Shown in pieces: positions 10,741 to 23,817 of a DNA stretch of 64,000 bases. The translations under genes were made by a program, and so were the position numbers. Below the pieces are notes generated by a model. That model was not told the origin of the DNA, ran no database searches, and saw only the letters and a program-made list of their open reading frames with translations. Numbering within the stretch: position 1 is the stretch's first letter; each line of letters opens with the position of its first letter. Location: positions 17,740,501 to 17,804,500 of the forward strand of contig NC_092323.1 of NCBI RefSeq assembly GCF_036785885.1. Direction: 5' to 3'. The stretch is from Coffea arabica. Taxonomy: Eukaryota; Streptophyta; Magnoliopsida; Gentianales; Rubiaceae.

Positions 10741-11046
10741 ATTTATACTCCAAAACCGACAAAAAAGTTAAGTCACCAATTTAATTAACAATTTAAAAGA
10801 AAAATGTAAACATATAGCAAATTCACTTTATTACTATAAAGAAATATGAATATACATAAAATCCATAAAATTTACTAATTAAATGCATTTAAATGAAGCA
10901 TGATTGACAATTAAAGAAGGTAAACAATTATACTTAAGAAATCAAACCATTAGGGAATTAATTGTAAAAAATTGAAAAGTTTTTAGGCCAAATTATAGTT
11001 TTTACTCCACCGTTACTCCATTACTCAACTCAAGCGTTATATTCCG
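10741..11046. other. Gene-free AT-rich stretch
   Basis: No gene or clear repeat seen. Confidence 0.45.
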
Positions 11047-11195
11047 GCAATGTCGCCCTCAGGGGCTTGGCCTGGTGGTTGAGGTTGCTGAAGATGGAGC
11101 CTCAGGTCCCTGGAACCTTGCTGCCAGCAAGTTGCTGAGGGTGGTGAATAGTCTGCGGGGTCCACTCCCTGCGGGACACACATAAAAAGACATTC
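11047..11195 (+). mobile_element. SINE-like tRNA-derived element
   Basis: A GC-rich island in AT-rich DNA. ggcttggcctggtggttgag (11064-11083) looks like a pol III A box and 11104-11116 is a weak B-box candidate. It is followed by gaatagtctgcgggg and ctccctgcgggacacac, words I associate with Au-like plant SINEs. No clean target-site duplication or tail was identified, so the ends are approximate. Confidence 0.45.
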
Positions 11196-14100
11196 ATACC
11201 TGATGGTTAATTATAGTAAATGCCCTCAAGGTATTACAGGTTTTATATTTTACCCTATAAAATTATCTTTTTCTCAATTTGTAGTTTTGTCCCAAGACCA
11301 TTATGTAACTCCAATGTTTTATAACACCCAAGAAAAACAATGTCTAAAAATATTTATATCGTTGACATGATAGTGAGCAAAATAATATCTTTATGGGTAT
11401 GAGTCTAGTTAAATTTTATCTTTTAATGACACTTTTTTTTATATAGAGGGACATATCTTGCACATTTCATGCCATAAATTGCAAAATAACAAAGTCTTAT
11501 TTAATAATTAAAATGTGAAATATTACTAAATTTCTAAAAACTGCTTAATAACTATTAATCTCTCTTTTTGATTGTGCATATAGGTTTAATTTTCATTTAA
11601 TGGCTAGATTTTTGGTTTATATAAAAATATACACTTTTTCCTATTAGTAATACTCAAAAATGGCAAAAACATGATGGATTTGGCTTCCAAAGCTTCTATA
11701 ATCAATTTGTAATGCTGAGAGCTACTTTCTTCAAATTTCAACGATTTATTATAGGGCATTTTTTGTTATATTGGTGAATTTAACTAATAAGGGAACAAAG
11801 TGAGAAAAAGACAATATATTCATGGGGGGAATCTTATAAATAATCCAAGTTTGATACTCAAAAAACATTTAACATTTATTGTGCTTTGTCTTGATCTATG
11901 GATAATTTGGACAACTATGATGATCTACTCAAATTTTTTCAGGCTCAAAAGCAGTAAGCCCCAAAACTTTGGGATGCTTTGCACTATAGTCTCTAATTTT
12001 TTTTTTTTTTTGGGTGCCATTTTAGTACTTGTGTTAGTCAAACTTAACATTTTGACTGTTAAATGGTAGTAATTTCCAAAATTACTCCATCATATATGAA
12101 AAAAATACCTGTTGTCCTAAATTTAATAAAAAGATCTCCACAATGCTTTCACCTAAGCAAAAACCCAGTAACCATTTTGTATAATTTTAAAAAAAATTTA
12201 AAAAATTTTTTTTTTTTAAAAAAAAGAAAAAATCACAACGCTTTTAATCAACTTAGATGAAGTGTTGTATTTTTAACACTTCTTCGTCAACAAATTTTTT
12301 TAAATCTATCTAAACAAACATTTCTGTCTTTCACTTATCTTTTTGCTTCAATACGTTTTGTACCTAGGGATTTATGCTTCCTTTTCCCTCAAAATTATGA
12401 GCAAAATACATTCGTTTCCAGAATAGAGAATTAGCAATAGCAATGCTATTATTCATGTTCAACTCATTTGAATTTGAAAAATTTTGATCACAGAATAAAA
12501 AAATGAAACTTTTTTTTACCCTAATAAACAAATAAACATGAAAACAAGATTGAAATTGTTTGCCAATAGACAAATTAGTGTGCAAGCGGATTGATTATGT
12601 TAGTGAACCCCCTCAAAAAATTATATTGTTACCCCACTTTGCCCCCTTATTCTCCTTACCAGCATTGCTAACCAATGCAAGTAAATATTGCGATACTTCT
12701 TTTCTACAAAATGAGGACGTACGTAAATTTATCAGATAGAAAATAGAGAGAAAAAAAAAAAAGGACAACAAGGAGTGAGGCCATTTTCTCGTTTTATATT
12801 CACATTTTAGTCACATTTTAGATTGTAAAACTCAACCTCCTTTAATTTTCAATTTCATTTGAATGTTATTTTAATTTTTTATCTTTGTTCTTCAAATTTG
12901 GCATATTTCCTCCAAAAATTTTTTTTTTAAGGAAAAGTACATAAAACATTGGCACGTGAAGTTGGTGGCAGGCATTTAGCTTGTATTCAAGTGGCCGCGA
13001 GGGTGGAGTATCACTTGTATTCTGGGTAACTGTTCTTGGACTAAGACCACTCAAGGGTAAGTTGTTTTCACCGGTGGGGTTTTTGATGGCTTATCTCCTT
13101 CTTATCATGTTTGCTCATGGACGCATGGAGACGAAGGCCCGGCGTTGTCTGTTTTGGTCATCGGGCCTAATTGTTGGGAGATTGAAGAAGATCTAAATGA
13201 AAAAGAGATAACAAATGTAAAATGACTTGTCTGGCTGTGAAAGTTTGCCCTGCAGTCGAAATCCATTATTAGTTGTAATGTTGTTTCTTAATTTCAGAAA
13301 CCTCCATTGAGGTTTCCAACAATATCATTTGATACCCCTAACTTTTGAGAAATCTCACCTACTTCTTGTATTTTTAACTTTTGTAACTTTATCAACTCAT
13401 TTCAAAAGATATGATTTAAAAACACTTTGGAAGAGATAGAACGTTTTTAGTCCAAAATTACCCTTTTCTTGAGAACTTTTAATTTTCATAACGAACCAAG
13501 ATAAATCCTTAATAATAAGGTTGAAAGACCTTTTGCAATTTTTGAAATCATTGGTCTAGAAAAGAAATGCAAAAAAATTTGTTATAATTAGAAAAAATAA
13601 CATTTTGTGTCTTGATACTTTTAGGTTTTCAAAAACATCCCAAATGATTTTGTAAACATAATTTTAAATATTCTCTGTATTTTCAATATTCAAGGCATTG
13701 ATCTATACAATAAAATTTAGAGAGTTCAGAATCCTTAAATTTATAAAATTCTCAAATAAGTGAAACACCTTACAGTGAATGAAATAATTTTTTTTTTTTT
13801 TTTTTTTTTGTCATGAAGCAACATAAAGACACTCTTAAATAGTATGTTTTCATACTCTCTGTCTTCATTTTCAGGCTTTTAGCAATGTATGTTTACTTTT
13901 AGAAAATAGTAGGATAACACAAGGGCAATTTTGGCATGAAAATATTTCTTATTGATATCAGAATTAAGAGAATGGAAAATGAAATTCCGGTCGATCGACA
14001 CAATGCATGGGACAAAAATGGACCAAAGCCTTGATAATTGCAGGTCCAACTGATACCCCAGATCTTGGCCATATCAGCTAGGGCTAATTTGGGTCATCCA

Positions 14101-15448
14101 ATCTAATTCTTTTTTTAAGAAGAACTTTTTATTATCAAAATTGATGGCATAGATATAAATCACATCAGCTCGACCCTATTTGACCCGTTAATTATACATA
14201 TACTAGTGGAATTGTAGATAATGATAATAATTCTTATAAAGTAAGAATTATTCTATAGCCCCTCTTCCTTCTTGCCCCTTCCTCCCTTCACATCAAAAGA
14301 CCACCACCACAACTTACTCCACCCCTTGTTTGCAAAGCCAATCAACAAATTTTTGCCTACATATCAACCTCGATTATCTTGCTTTATCCCCTTTTCCTTC
14401 CCAAATTGAAGAACCAATACCATAATAAAATGTTGTTTTGGGACAAGAATAGGTTTAAAAGGTGTTCGTAGGTTGTCAATATATCTTGTATCCATTCCAT
14501 TCCTCTAGATAAAAACATCCTTCTCCGGCTGTTAATCCAAACGACGCAGGTCCAAATTATATACATTCTAATTGAATCGGATATGGAATTACATATTCAA
14601 ACCCATTTTTGACCTGGATCTAATTTATATAAATATATGTAATAAATAACATATATTCAATATACTTTCGTTGTTAATCGACATGTTTTCTCTTGAAAAA
14701 AGAAAAGATGTGTCCAATGAATCAAGTAATTCTCGAAATTTTTCTTATTGATTTGTTACTATTTTATTAATAAAATATGTGTACAATTGAATATTAAACT
14801 TATTATAACTTTATTATATTGAATTAATTTTTCAGTGGGGAGAGATAGGTTGGATTGTACAGGGAAAGGGAATGTAGGTGAGAGATCTCAACCCTCTCAC
14901 TTACACACACAAAAAAAAAAAAAAAAAGAGAATTGATTTTATGGATTGGATATATTAAATTGAAACCGGATCCAGTTTTACATATTAAAACAAGACTCAA
15001 TTGGTAAACGGACCTAGATTCGGAAGAATTATTCTAGGTTTGAATTTATCAATTCCAACCTGAATTTGATCAGTTTATTCTTGGTGTTCTAATTATATTA
15101 TTTCACCTAATTTTAGATTCTAATTTTGAAAAGTTAGCTTTTCTTTTTTAATTTCTCTTTTGCTTTTAATTTTGTATATTATATTTTTTAATTGGTAAAA
15201 AAGTTAAGATCTAGAGTATAGTCAAAAGTAGTTTTTGCTAATTCTGATTAATCCATTTTTTTAAAAATCTACAACTACTGACAACAATCCCATAATCCTT
15301 TAAGTGGCTTGCATATCAATACTGGTTAAAACGCTATTACCTAACAAAATAATATGATATTGTTTGCTTTTAAAATGTCAAATTCTTTGTTCTACTCATC
15401 TTTAAAGTGAAATCTGATTCGGGATAAAATTCACGGTTTTTGGAAGTC

Positions 15449-15452
<4 letters not shown>
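11196..15452. other. Long gene-free AT-rich intergenic region
   Basis: Only short ORFs (60-90 aa) of low complexity. Homopolymer T/A runs occur at 11998-12010, 13789-13809 and 14910-14926. No recognisable genes, RNA genes or bounded elements. Confidence 0.5.

Positions 15453-15486
<34 letters not shown>
15453..15486 (+). repeat. (TC)17 microsatellite
   Basis: About 34 bp of perfect TC dinucleotides ending at tctcgag. Confidence 0.95.
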
Positions 15487-15487
<1 letters not shown>

Positions 15488-16934
15488 AGTTTGTGACACG
15501 ATTTTGGGGAGGGGGGAAGGGGCAAAGTTACAAAAATAGCAAAATTTTACTTTATGAGTGTAAGTTTGAAAATTATAAAAATATATCTTAGATTTTTTAT
15601 TATATCACTTAATGATTTGGTCTTGATATTTAATCCCAAGTCAATTTAAAATATTTTAAATCTATGAAGAAGTTTTTTATGATCTCAAGATGATTTTTAA
15701 TAGAGTAATAATAAACGGCAAGTCGACAAACCATAAAAAGAAAGCTATGTTCCCAATATTGGATCAAGATACACATTAATATATCCAATTCATATAACTA
15801 TTCATGTCTCTACCTTCTTATTTCTTACGTACCAGAAAAAATGAAATAGAAAAAAATAACTACTCTTTGTATTAGTACCAAATTTCAAGAAATAAATATA
15901 TACTACTAATGTTTACGCTCACAATGCACGAACGATATACCCTATTAGTTATAAATGTTCATGAAGAGACCTTTTTAGAGATAATACATAAAATGCTAAA
16001 AAAGCATGCATTTTGAAGTTAAATTATGTATATGAACTAACTAACAGTAATCTAAAAGTATTTAATAGCTATTCTCATGAAGCAAAAATTAGATTGGGGG
16101 ATGGAAATGGAATTTTATTTTTTAAATGCTAAGTTGGGGGGGGGGGTGTGGGAGGGGGAAAAATTATGATTTTAAATGAAAATTCTTAAAACTATTCAAG
16201 GGTCAAAAAGGATTTTTCAAAACTTGGGAGGAGGGGAGGGAAGAGGGTTATTGGACGATGGAGGGGAACAGTGACGGAGCTACGTATATGTTAGGGCCCT
16301 CAATTTTTTTGAAGCCATAGAATAGCCTATGAAAAATTTAGTTTGTTTTTGTATTTCCTCCACTCTTGCCCCCCTTGAATTTTGATAGTAAACTTTGAAA
16401 TAAAATATATTAGATGATGCTATATCATTTTGTCTTTGTAATAAATTTTACTTACTTAACATTGGACTTTTCTTATATGTCTAGCAATATGGATTACAAA
16501 GCAAACAAAATATTCATAAAAAAATTGAGGAAAATGAAAACAACTACTTTTTCTTTTTCTTTTTCTTTTTTATGCACTTTTTTTTTAAAGTTTTCCTTAA
16601 ATTTTGCTTACTAATTCGATACTCAAATCTTTTACAGCATTTTTTGACCTTTTGGACAACTAAAAGTACTCTCGTAAATTTTTTTCAAATTTTAATTTCT
16701 ATATTTTGTCAAAGACATTTTTTGAATTTAGTTTTAAGCTCAAATTTTCATTTGAAGTTAAAAAATACAAAAGGTTTTTTTTTCCTTTTATATGTATTTT
16801 TCTATGCAATTTTATGGTATTCTTTCTCTTTCAAGTTTGCATTTGTTTTGTATCTATAAAACTTGTTCTGCCATGAAAATCAAATAAGTTATGTAAACTT
16901 AAACTTAGTAAAAAAATAAAAAATTGAGAAATCT
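15487..16934. other. Gene-free stretch with G-rich tracts
   Basis: Includes two G-run clusters (16136-16158 and 16225-16264) and a sequence around 16268 (gtgacggagctacg) like one often seen at plant transposon ends. The ORFs at 16414-16859 are AT-driven low-complexity reading frames. Confidence 0.4.
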
Positions 16935-16960
16935 TATATATATATATATATATATATATA
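16935..16960 (+). repeat. (TA)n microsatellite
   Basis: Alternating TA run followed by gatctc. Confidence 0.85.
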
Positions 16961-18287
16961 GATCTCTTTACCTCCTTATCATAACATCATCTAATTTTTC
17001 AATTTTTGCTCATCAAGCCATAGGGGTGAGAATGATCAATTTATTGGATAATTAGTTAAATCAAATCAATTAAAATCGACTTTTACATGTGGATTGGTTT
17101 TAGCTTGAAATTGAAATAAAAGCAACCAAATTGAATTGAATTAAAATTGAATGACAATTCGGTTAATCACTTAATTGATTTTATTCATGTCCATATCAAG
17201 CAAATTCAAATATTGATTTGTCGTTAATTGAAAAATGAAATCAAGGAACTTATAGAAAGGATAATTTCATTCAATAAATCTGCACTTCTAGCAGAAAATA
17301 CATCAAATCAAATCTGACTTTGATACATGCAAATCTAAAAGTCAATAGATGCAACAAATATGAACAATTAATACGAATGAAGATAACATTAATACTTCAA
17401 TATATCTTCAATCTAGATGAATTATTTTAAATTATTAGATCTGTGCATGCCTTCTAATAGTCAGATTTGATTAAAAATTAATTCAAGTGTAAAGAAAATT
17501 TTAGATATGATAATAATTAAGAGAGAAATTATAGATTGAGAAACCAGATGTACAAAATCTAAGATTTCACTAAAAAAATGAAACAACAAATAAAACTCTT
17601 ACAAAGGCAAAATTTAAGAGAGAATAAAACTCTCACTTGAATAAATTAACAGAGGAAAAACTCACACTAGAAGATCCTAGGAGTGAAGAATTTCTCACAA
17701 GAAAATCCTAAGAGAGAATTTATTTAAAATAAGAAAAGCTAAAAACTAGAGAGAGGCTCCCTCCCTTGAGGAAAGATCAGAATTGTCTGGTCTCTCTCCT
17801 ATGGGAATGCTGAAGAAGATTTTTACAGGATGAATTCTAGAAAGAATAAGGAGAAAATAGTTCTAAAGAAAAGGAGAAACATGTTAATAACTTAGAATCT
17901 TATTGAAATTGAATTATGAACTTCAGTCAGCCAAATATATCAATGTGTTGAACTGAGCCGTAACATAGTCAATAATCAATAGTCAATCATTAAGGTGTGT
18001 GTCTATATGCACATATATGTATGTGCATATAAACATGTATGTATGCATCATAAAAGACGGATATAACTATAGATTAAAAAAAGTTAACTCAAACAATCAT
18101 GTAAAACTTTAGTCATAAGAATAAATTATATACAATAATATACAATCAGTTTTGGGTTATCATAGAAATCGAAGATATGAAATCTAAATTTGAATTGAAT
18201 TATCAAATTATGAACTTGGTTTTACTAGAAATCAAATTGAAATTGAATCCATTGAATTCAATTTATTGAATTAAATTTAATTCAATC
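16961..18287. other. Gene-free AT-rich stretch, possibly an old inverted-repeat element
   Basis: It begins near 17023 with ataggggtgagaatgat and meets a weakly inverted-like gctcacctac at 18304. The interior is full of aattgaat words. No coding content. The inverted ends are too weak to fix boundaries. Confidence 0.3.
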
Positions 18288-18323
18288 AATTAACTACATT
18301 GTTGCTCACCTACAGCGAGCCAA

Positions 18324-18689
18324 TGTCAGGCTCCTGGGTTTGAGCTTCGTGAGATACAGAGGAGGAAGGTGACTACAAAAGAGGATTTGGGGAAAAGAAT
18401 GGGAAAGGAATGAGAAATGAGGGGAAGAGAGAATTAGACCAACAAGAGAGAGAAAGTAATAAAAGTCATATTAAGTCTGATGGCCCCTTTCTGTTACACC
18501 TTCTATTTATAATAGCAGCTAATTAGTAGGAAACTAATCACTCGTGAACTTAACAGAATAACTAATCCTAACCAACTACCAGAATTATTCCAACGGCATC
18601 GTTTCAGGTCGCAGCTCCTAATTTTGCTCTATTACTGAAACGCACATGCTAATGCATAAAACGACAACTTCTATCTTAAGTTCCTGACA
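18324..18689 (-). repeat. 3' LTR of the gypsy element
   Basis: 366 bp, tgtcagg to cctgaca, about 97% identical by eye to 23334-23698. Confidence 0.95.
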
Positions 18690-18702
18690 ATCCCCTCCTC
18701 AT
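18690..18702 (-). other. Polypurine tract of the gypsy element
   Basis: The minus strand reads tatgaggaggggat directly before the 3' LTR, the expected position of the plus-strand primer. Confidence 0.75.
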
Positions 18703-18717
18703 AAAGAAAGCTTGTCC

Positions 18718-19990
18718 TCAAGCTTTAAAGTCTAGAAACATTTTGTCAACGAAACTTTTATCCTCCCAGGAAGCCTCAGAGTCTGGCAACTGGTTCCACT
18801 TGACCAGATATTGTATAACAGGTTGAGAATTCCTCATGATAATCTTGCGTCTAAGCACTTGCTCCGGTTGCAACAAGCACTGGTCAGAGGAGTCCAACTC
18901 GGGCAAGACTGCTTCAATGGACTGACCGTCACCAATTTTCTTTTTAAGAAGTGAAACGTGAAACACTGGATGAACTCTAGCTCCCGGCGTCAACCGTAAC
19001 TTATAGGCTACAGCCCCCACCTTCTCAATAATTTGAAAAGGCCCATAATACTTGGCCGACAGCTTTAGACTCCTCCTGATAGCTACAGTTTGCTGCCTAT
19101 AAGGTTGCAACTTAAGGTAAACCCATTCCCCTACCTGCAAAGTTCTCTCTGTCCTGTGTTGATCAGCGTAGTGCTTCATTCGATTCTGAGCCTTAGCTAA
19201 GTTTTCTTTGATTTGGGACGTGATCTGTAGCCTTTCCTGTACCATATCAGCTGCAGCTGGTATTATAGTGTCATGAAATGGTCCCAAGGGAATAGGGGTC
19301 GGCTTGTACTCGTATAATGCCTCAAAAGGGGATAGCTGTAAGCTGGTATGGAAGTTGGTGTTATACCAGTGCTCCACCGTAGATAACCACACACTCCATT
19401 GTGTTGGGTGCTCACTACACATGCATCTTATGTACGTTTCCAGGCATTGGTTAACTCTCTCGCTCTGCCCGTCGGACTGTGGGTGATAGGAAGAGCTGTA
19501 ATGGAGTTTAGTACCCAACATCTTAAACATTTCCTGCCAGAACCTACTGAGAAACACCCTGTCTCTATCCGAAATTATCACCTCAGGTAGACCATGGAGT
19601 TTATACACATTATCAAGGAAAGCCATAGCTATCTGCTGAGCTGAGTAGGGGTGCGAGAGTCGCATAAAATGGCTGAACTTAGTAAAGCGATCTACTACCA
19701 CGAAGATAGTATCAAACCCGTGAGATAAAGGCAATTGCTCGATGAAATCCATGGTTATTTGGGACCATGCCTGCTGAGGAACTGGAAGTGGCTGTAACAG
19801 CCCGGGGTAAGGAACATTTTCGTGCTTATTCCGTTGACACACGTCACAAGATCTCACAAACTGTATGACCTTCTTTTTGATTCCGGGCCAGTGAAACAGT
19901 GCTTGCACCCTTTGTAGACACCCTCTTTGACTGGAATGGCCCCCAACTGCAGAGTCATGCAATGCTTTGATAATGTTGCCTCTGATCCCC
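18718..19990 (-). pseudogene. Gypsy integrase and chromodomain
   Basis: An open frame of 414 aa from 19962 down to 18718, with the integrase frame traceable to about 19990. It shows the HHCC zinc-binding region (HDSAVGGH, then CDVCQ), then the DDE core: D in TMDFIEQLP, D in IISDRDRVF and E in QSERVNQCLE. The C-terminus has VFHVSLLKK and a chromodomain-like end (YLVKWNQLPDSEASWED), which targets integration to chromatin marks in this family. The join to the RNase H part is broken by a frameshift near 19985-20000. The domain itself has no internal stop. Confidence 0.92.
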
Positions 19991-21486
19991 TTAGAAGTCC
20001 CACATATAATTTGCCTTTGAACTTCAGCAACCCATTGTCCAATTGATAATCGGAGTTAGAAGTAGGATCCAGCAGTAGCTGGGGAATAAGTTCCTGTGCC
20101 GTAGCATCACCCCAGTAACTATCTATTAGTTCTTGCATCCAAGCTGGCTGCGCTGACGAGATGGCAGTCAGGGTACCCAACTTGGTCGGACATCCCTCAC
20201 TGTGCTCAACTATCCGTCGTCTAGACAATGTGTCCGCCACTCCATTGTCAATGCCTTTCTTGTATTGGATCTCGTAGTCGAAACCTAACAACTTGGTCAG
20301 CCATTTGTGCTGTAAAGGATGTGTGAGCCGTTGTTCAAGTAGGTATTTGAGGGCCTGGTGATCGGTCCAGACGACGAAGTGATGGCCTACCAGGTAATGT
20401 TTCCATTTAGTGACTACCATCACCAACGCGAACAGCTCCTTTTCATACACCGACAGTCCCAAATTCTGGTTTGCTAGAGCCTTGCTAAGGAAAGCCATGG
20501 GATGTCCTTGTTGCATCAAAACAACACCAATACCCACGCCACATGCATCCATCTCAATGACGAATGGGATGTCAAAGTTAGGCATGCTCAATACGGGGGT
20601 AGTCGTCATGGCCCTCTTTAAGTCTTCAAAAGCTAACTGAGCTTCAGAACTCCATGCGAACCCGTCCTTCTTTAAAAGTTGCGTCAACGGTTTACTGATT
20701 ACCCCATACCCCTTAATGAACCGTCTGTAATACCCTGTTAAACCTAGAAATCCCCTTAGTTCTTTCACTATTCGGGATGCAGGCCAAGAAAATATGCAGT
20801 CGACCTTAGACCTGTCCATGCTCACGCCTCTTTCCGATATCACATGCCCCAAATACTCCACCAAAGTTTGGGCAAATGAGCATTTAGATCTTTTGCAGAA
20901 TAGTTGGTTGTCTGCCAAGACCCCCAGGACGATTTGGAGATGTAGCATATGCGACTCAAGGGTGGAGCTATAGACCAGGATATCGTCAAAAAATACTAAC
21001 ACAAATTTCCTCATATATGGCTGAAAAATTCGATTCATCAAAGCATGGAAGGTAGCCGGAGCATTCGTCAACCCAAACGGCATAACCAAGAACTCGAAGT
21101 GACCACGTCTGAAAGGCAGTTTTGTGTGTATCCATTGCCTTAACTCTTAGTTGGTGGTAACCAACTCGAAGATCCAGCTTAGACATGTACTTTGTCCCAT
21201 GCAACTCGTTCAAAAGTTCATCTATGTTTGGTATGGGAAATCTGTCTTTAACAGTCAGTTCGTTTAGCTTCCGATAATCCATACATAGCCTTCAGGAGTT
21301 GTCCTTCTTTTTGACTAGCAAAACAGGTGATGCGAAGGGACTGCTACTGTGAGTAACAATACCACTAGAGAGCATCTCAGCCACTTGCCTCTCGATTTCG
21401 GTTTTGTGTGCGTGAGGGTACCGGTAAGGCTTAAGTTTGAAGGGTTTTGCTCCAGGTTTGAGAGTGATTTGGTGATCCAACTCTCT
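19991..21486 (-). pseudogene. Gypsy reverse transcriptase and RNase H
   Basis: RT begins with the DHQITLKPG region, then FASPVLLVKKKD, an in-frame TGA at 21292-21294, then [19 protein letters not shown] frameshift between about 21089 and 21115 moves the rest to another frame: [18 protein letters not shown] and the catalytic FFDDILVYS. RNase H follows (EMDACGVGIG, YEKELFAL, WTDHQALKYL), ending with the typical ADTLSRR. Motifs are well kept in each segment, but one stop and one frameshift in RT and another frameshift before integrase prevent a full polyprotein. Confidence 0.92.
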
Positions 21487-23289
21487 TCATGGGGGTAGAC
21501 CCTGCGGAGCAGCAAATACTTGCGAATACTGTTGTAATATCCTTTCTACTTGTTTCGGAATATCCTTTGGCTGGAAATCCTGTGACTCGGCCTGTAGGGA
21601 GGCACAATTCCATTGCTTCTCTTGTATGAAGGATTTGAGGTCCTTCCAACATACAAGTTCCATCACAGGTTGGTTCATAACTCCCCGCAGATGTAGCAAA
21701 CTTCCACTACTACTGAGCGCAATGCTGAGACTATGGAAATCAAAAGTAATGGGACTGAATTGGTACATCCAATCCACCCCCAGTATAATATCCCAATTCC
21801 CTAAATCCATTACCTTCAGGTCAAACTGAAACTGATAGTCTTGTATTAGCCAACTTACCCTCGGGCAGATTGCACCACTAGTAATATCCGTACCATCAGC
21901 TAAGGTTACTGTAAAAGGGGTAACCTCTTGGTGTGGTAAGTATAAGGATTTAACCAGCCCAAAGTGAATGAAACTGTTTGAAGCTCCAGTATCTACCAAT
22001 ATCTTTATAGGTAGTCCTCCCATATTACCTAACAGAATGATAGATTTCCTGCTCATGGCTCCATTTAAGGCATTCAGTGAAACTTCGGCCAGCTCCCCTA
22101 CTCGACCAGTACTTTCATCTTGTTCCCCTTCAGCATCCTCAAAATCTGTGTCATTTCCTTCATCTAGATCAATGCAGTTCAAGTTCCCCTGCTTACAACG
22201 ATTACCTGCCCCAAACTTGTCACCACACCTGTAGCACAGGCCATGTTTGTGTCTATATTGTATTTCTTCTGTAGAAATTTTATTAAACTCCCTAGCCACA
22301 TTCTCCTGCCTATTGGAGTTTGGAGTAATGGAAGGAATGCGGTAGGAGTTGGCTGGCTTCTGATTGTTCCGTTGGGTCTTAAACATTCCAAATCTGGACT
22401 CCAACGCAGTTTTATTAGTGTTTCGTGGTTGTCTTGATTGCAACTCTAAGGAATATTCTTGTAGTTCAGCTACCTCGAAAGCCTTTGATAGGTTTTTTGG
22501 CTTGAACATCTTCACCATTGGCTTGATTTCCTCCTTCAAGCCACTGATGAAACTGGAAACAAAGTAAGGCTCATCCAGCCTAGGATTTCTAAGTAACATA
22601 AGAGTTTTTAGCTCCTCCAAATTTTCTTCATATTCCTCTACTTTACCTGTTTGTTGTAGCTTATTAAATTCCTCCACCACATCTCGTGAAGTCTTACAGG
22701 CAAATCTCTCACTAAGGTCACTAAATTCTGACCAGGAAAGGTTAGGCCGCTCGAGTTTCACCCCTTGAAACCAGTTGTCGGCTTTCCCCTCCAAAAACAT
22801 CTCTACCATTTCCACCTTCTGACTATCAGGAATCTGGTAGTTCTGAAAATATTTCTGGCATTTCCTAAGCCACTCCCTAGGGTTACCCGCAGCAAACATA
22901 GGTAATTCCAATTTTGGCAAGACAAGGTTGAATTGCTTACTTTTGAGCTCCAGATGAGAGGCGTGCACTCCATTCTGATGTCCAAGCTTCATATGCGTAG
23001 GTGGAGTCGGCAGCAGCGGCTCTGAAGGTCGCGATTCCAGCTCGGAGCAGCCTTTTTCCTTCAGCATCACATTCAGCAAGTTGTTAAACTTTTGTTCAAT
23101 CGAGCTAAACTTCTGATCTAAGTTTTCCACTAGCGCTTCCAATCGTTAGCTTTTCTGCTCAAGTTCCTCCTGAAACCTCTGTTGACAAGAGACTTGTACA
23201 GTAGCCATCGATTCCACCAACTCCTGCAAATGGCTATCTTGCTTCTTGATCTAATCTTCCAGGGTGCGGTAGCGAGTATTCTCCGCCAT
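21487..23289 (-). pseudogene. Gypsy gag and aspartic protease
   Basis: The first ATG of the frame is at 23289, 45 bp inside the 5' LTR. In-frame stops at 23251-23253 (TAG) and 23146-23148 (TAA) cut the N-terminal coiled region. The remaining open frame (551 aa) holds the retrotransposon gag domain (WLRKCQKYFQNYQIPDSQK, ADNWFQG, FVSSFISGLKEEIKPMV), a zinc knuckle CYRCGDKFGAGNRC in which the expected histidine is replaced by asparagine, and the protease site ILVDTGASNSFI. A TGA at 21487-21489, after the protease/linker end GLPP, separates it from RT in the same frame. Confidence 0.92.
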
Positions 23290-23317
23290 TTCCGTATCAA
23301 ATACAGCCAAGGATCGG

Positions 23318-23331
23318 CTGCTCTGATACCA
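23318..23331 (-). other. Primer-binding site (initiator tRNA-Met type)
   Basis: The minus strand reads tggtatcagagcag two bases inside the 5' LTR. TGGTATCAGAGC is the standard plant primer-binding site complementary to initiator methionine tRNA. Confidence 0.9.
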
Positions 23332-23333
23332 GA

Positions 23334-23698
23334 TGTCAGGCTCCTGGGTTTGAGCTTCGTGAGATACAGAGGAGGAAGGTGACTACGAAAGAGGATTTGG
23401 GGAAAAGAATGGGAAAGGAAAGAGAAATGAGAGGAAGAGAGAATTAGACCAATAAGAGAGAGAAAGTAATAAAAGTCATATTAAGTCTAATGGCCCCTTT
23501 CTGTTACACCTTCTATTTATAATAGCAGCTAATCAGTAGGAAACTAATCACTCGTGAACTTAACAGAATAACTAATCCTAACCAACTACCAGAATTATTC
23601 CAACGACATCGTTTTAGGTCGTAGCTCCTATTTTGCTCTATTACTGAAACGCACATGCTAATGCATAAAACGACAACTTCTATCTTAAGTTCCTGACA
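23334..23698 (-). repeat. 5' LTR of the gypsy element
   Basis: 365 bp, tgtcagg to cctgaca. Compared with the 3' LTR I count about nine substitutions and one 1-bp indel. Confidence 0.95.
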
Positions 23699-23817
23699 GC
23701 CAACCAGTTGAAATCTTGACCCCCTGATCCCTAACTTTATTCGTATCACAATTCAAATTTTGAAACATTGGCTTAGGGTAGGGACAAAATTCGAGAGAGA
23801 AAGAAATGTGACATGGT

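Larger units (their letters stand above)
18324..23698 (-). mobile_element. Ty3/gypsy LTR retrotransposon, chromovirus type, decayed
   Basis: A complete 5375-bp element on the minus strand: LTRs at both ends, TSD gccaa at 18319-18323 and 23699-23703, a primer-binding site after the 5' LTR and a polypurine tract before the 3' LTR. The domain order is gag, protease, reverse transcriptase, RNase H, integrase, chromodomain, as in chromoviruses. The short LTRs (about 366 bp) and total length suggest the Reina clade (inference). Four in-frame stops and at least two frameshifts make it non-autonomous. The LTRs differ at about ten positions. Confidence 0.95.

Noticed and set aside
11800..12260. Two overlapping ORFs (89 and 65 aa)
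   Set aside because: AT-driven frames ending in poly-T and poly-A tracts with no recognisable content.
19304..22567. Plus-strand ORFs inside the gypsy element
   Set aside because: Antisense shadows of gag and pol.
18324..23698. An endogenous pararetrovirus instead of a retrotransposon
   Set aside because: Paired LTRs, a tRNA-Met primer site, integrase with DDE motif and a chromodomain show a Ty3/gypsy element. No movement protein is present.
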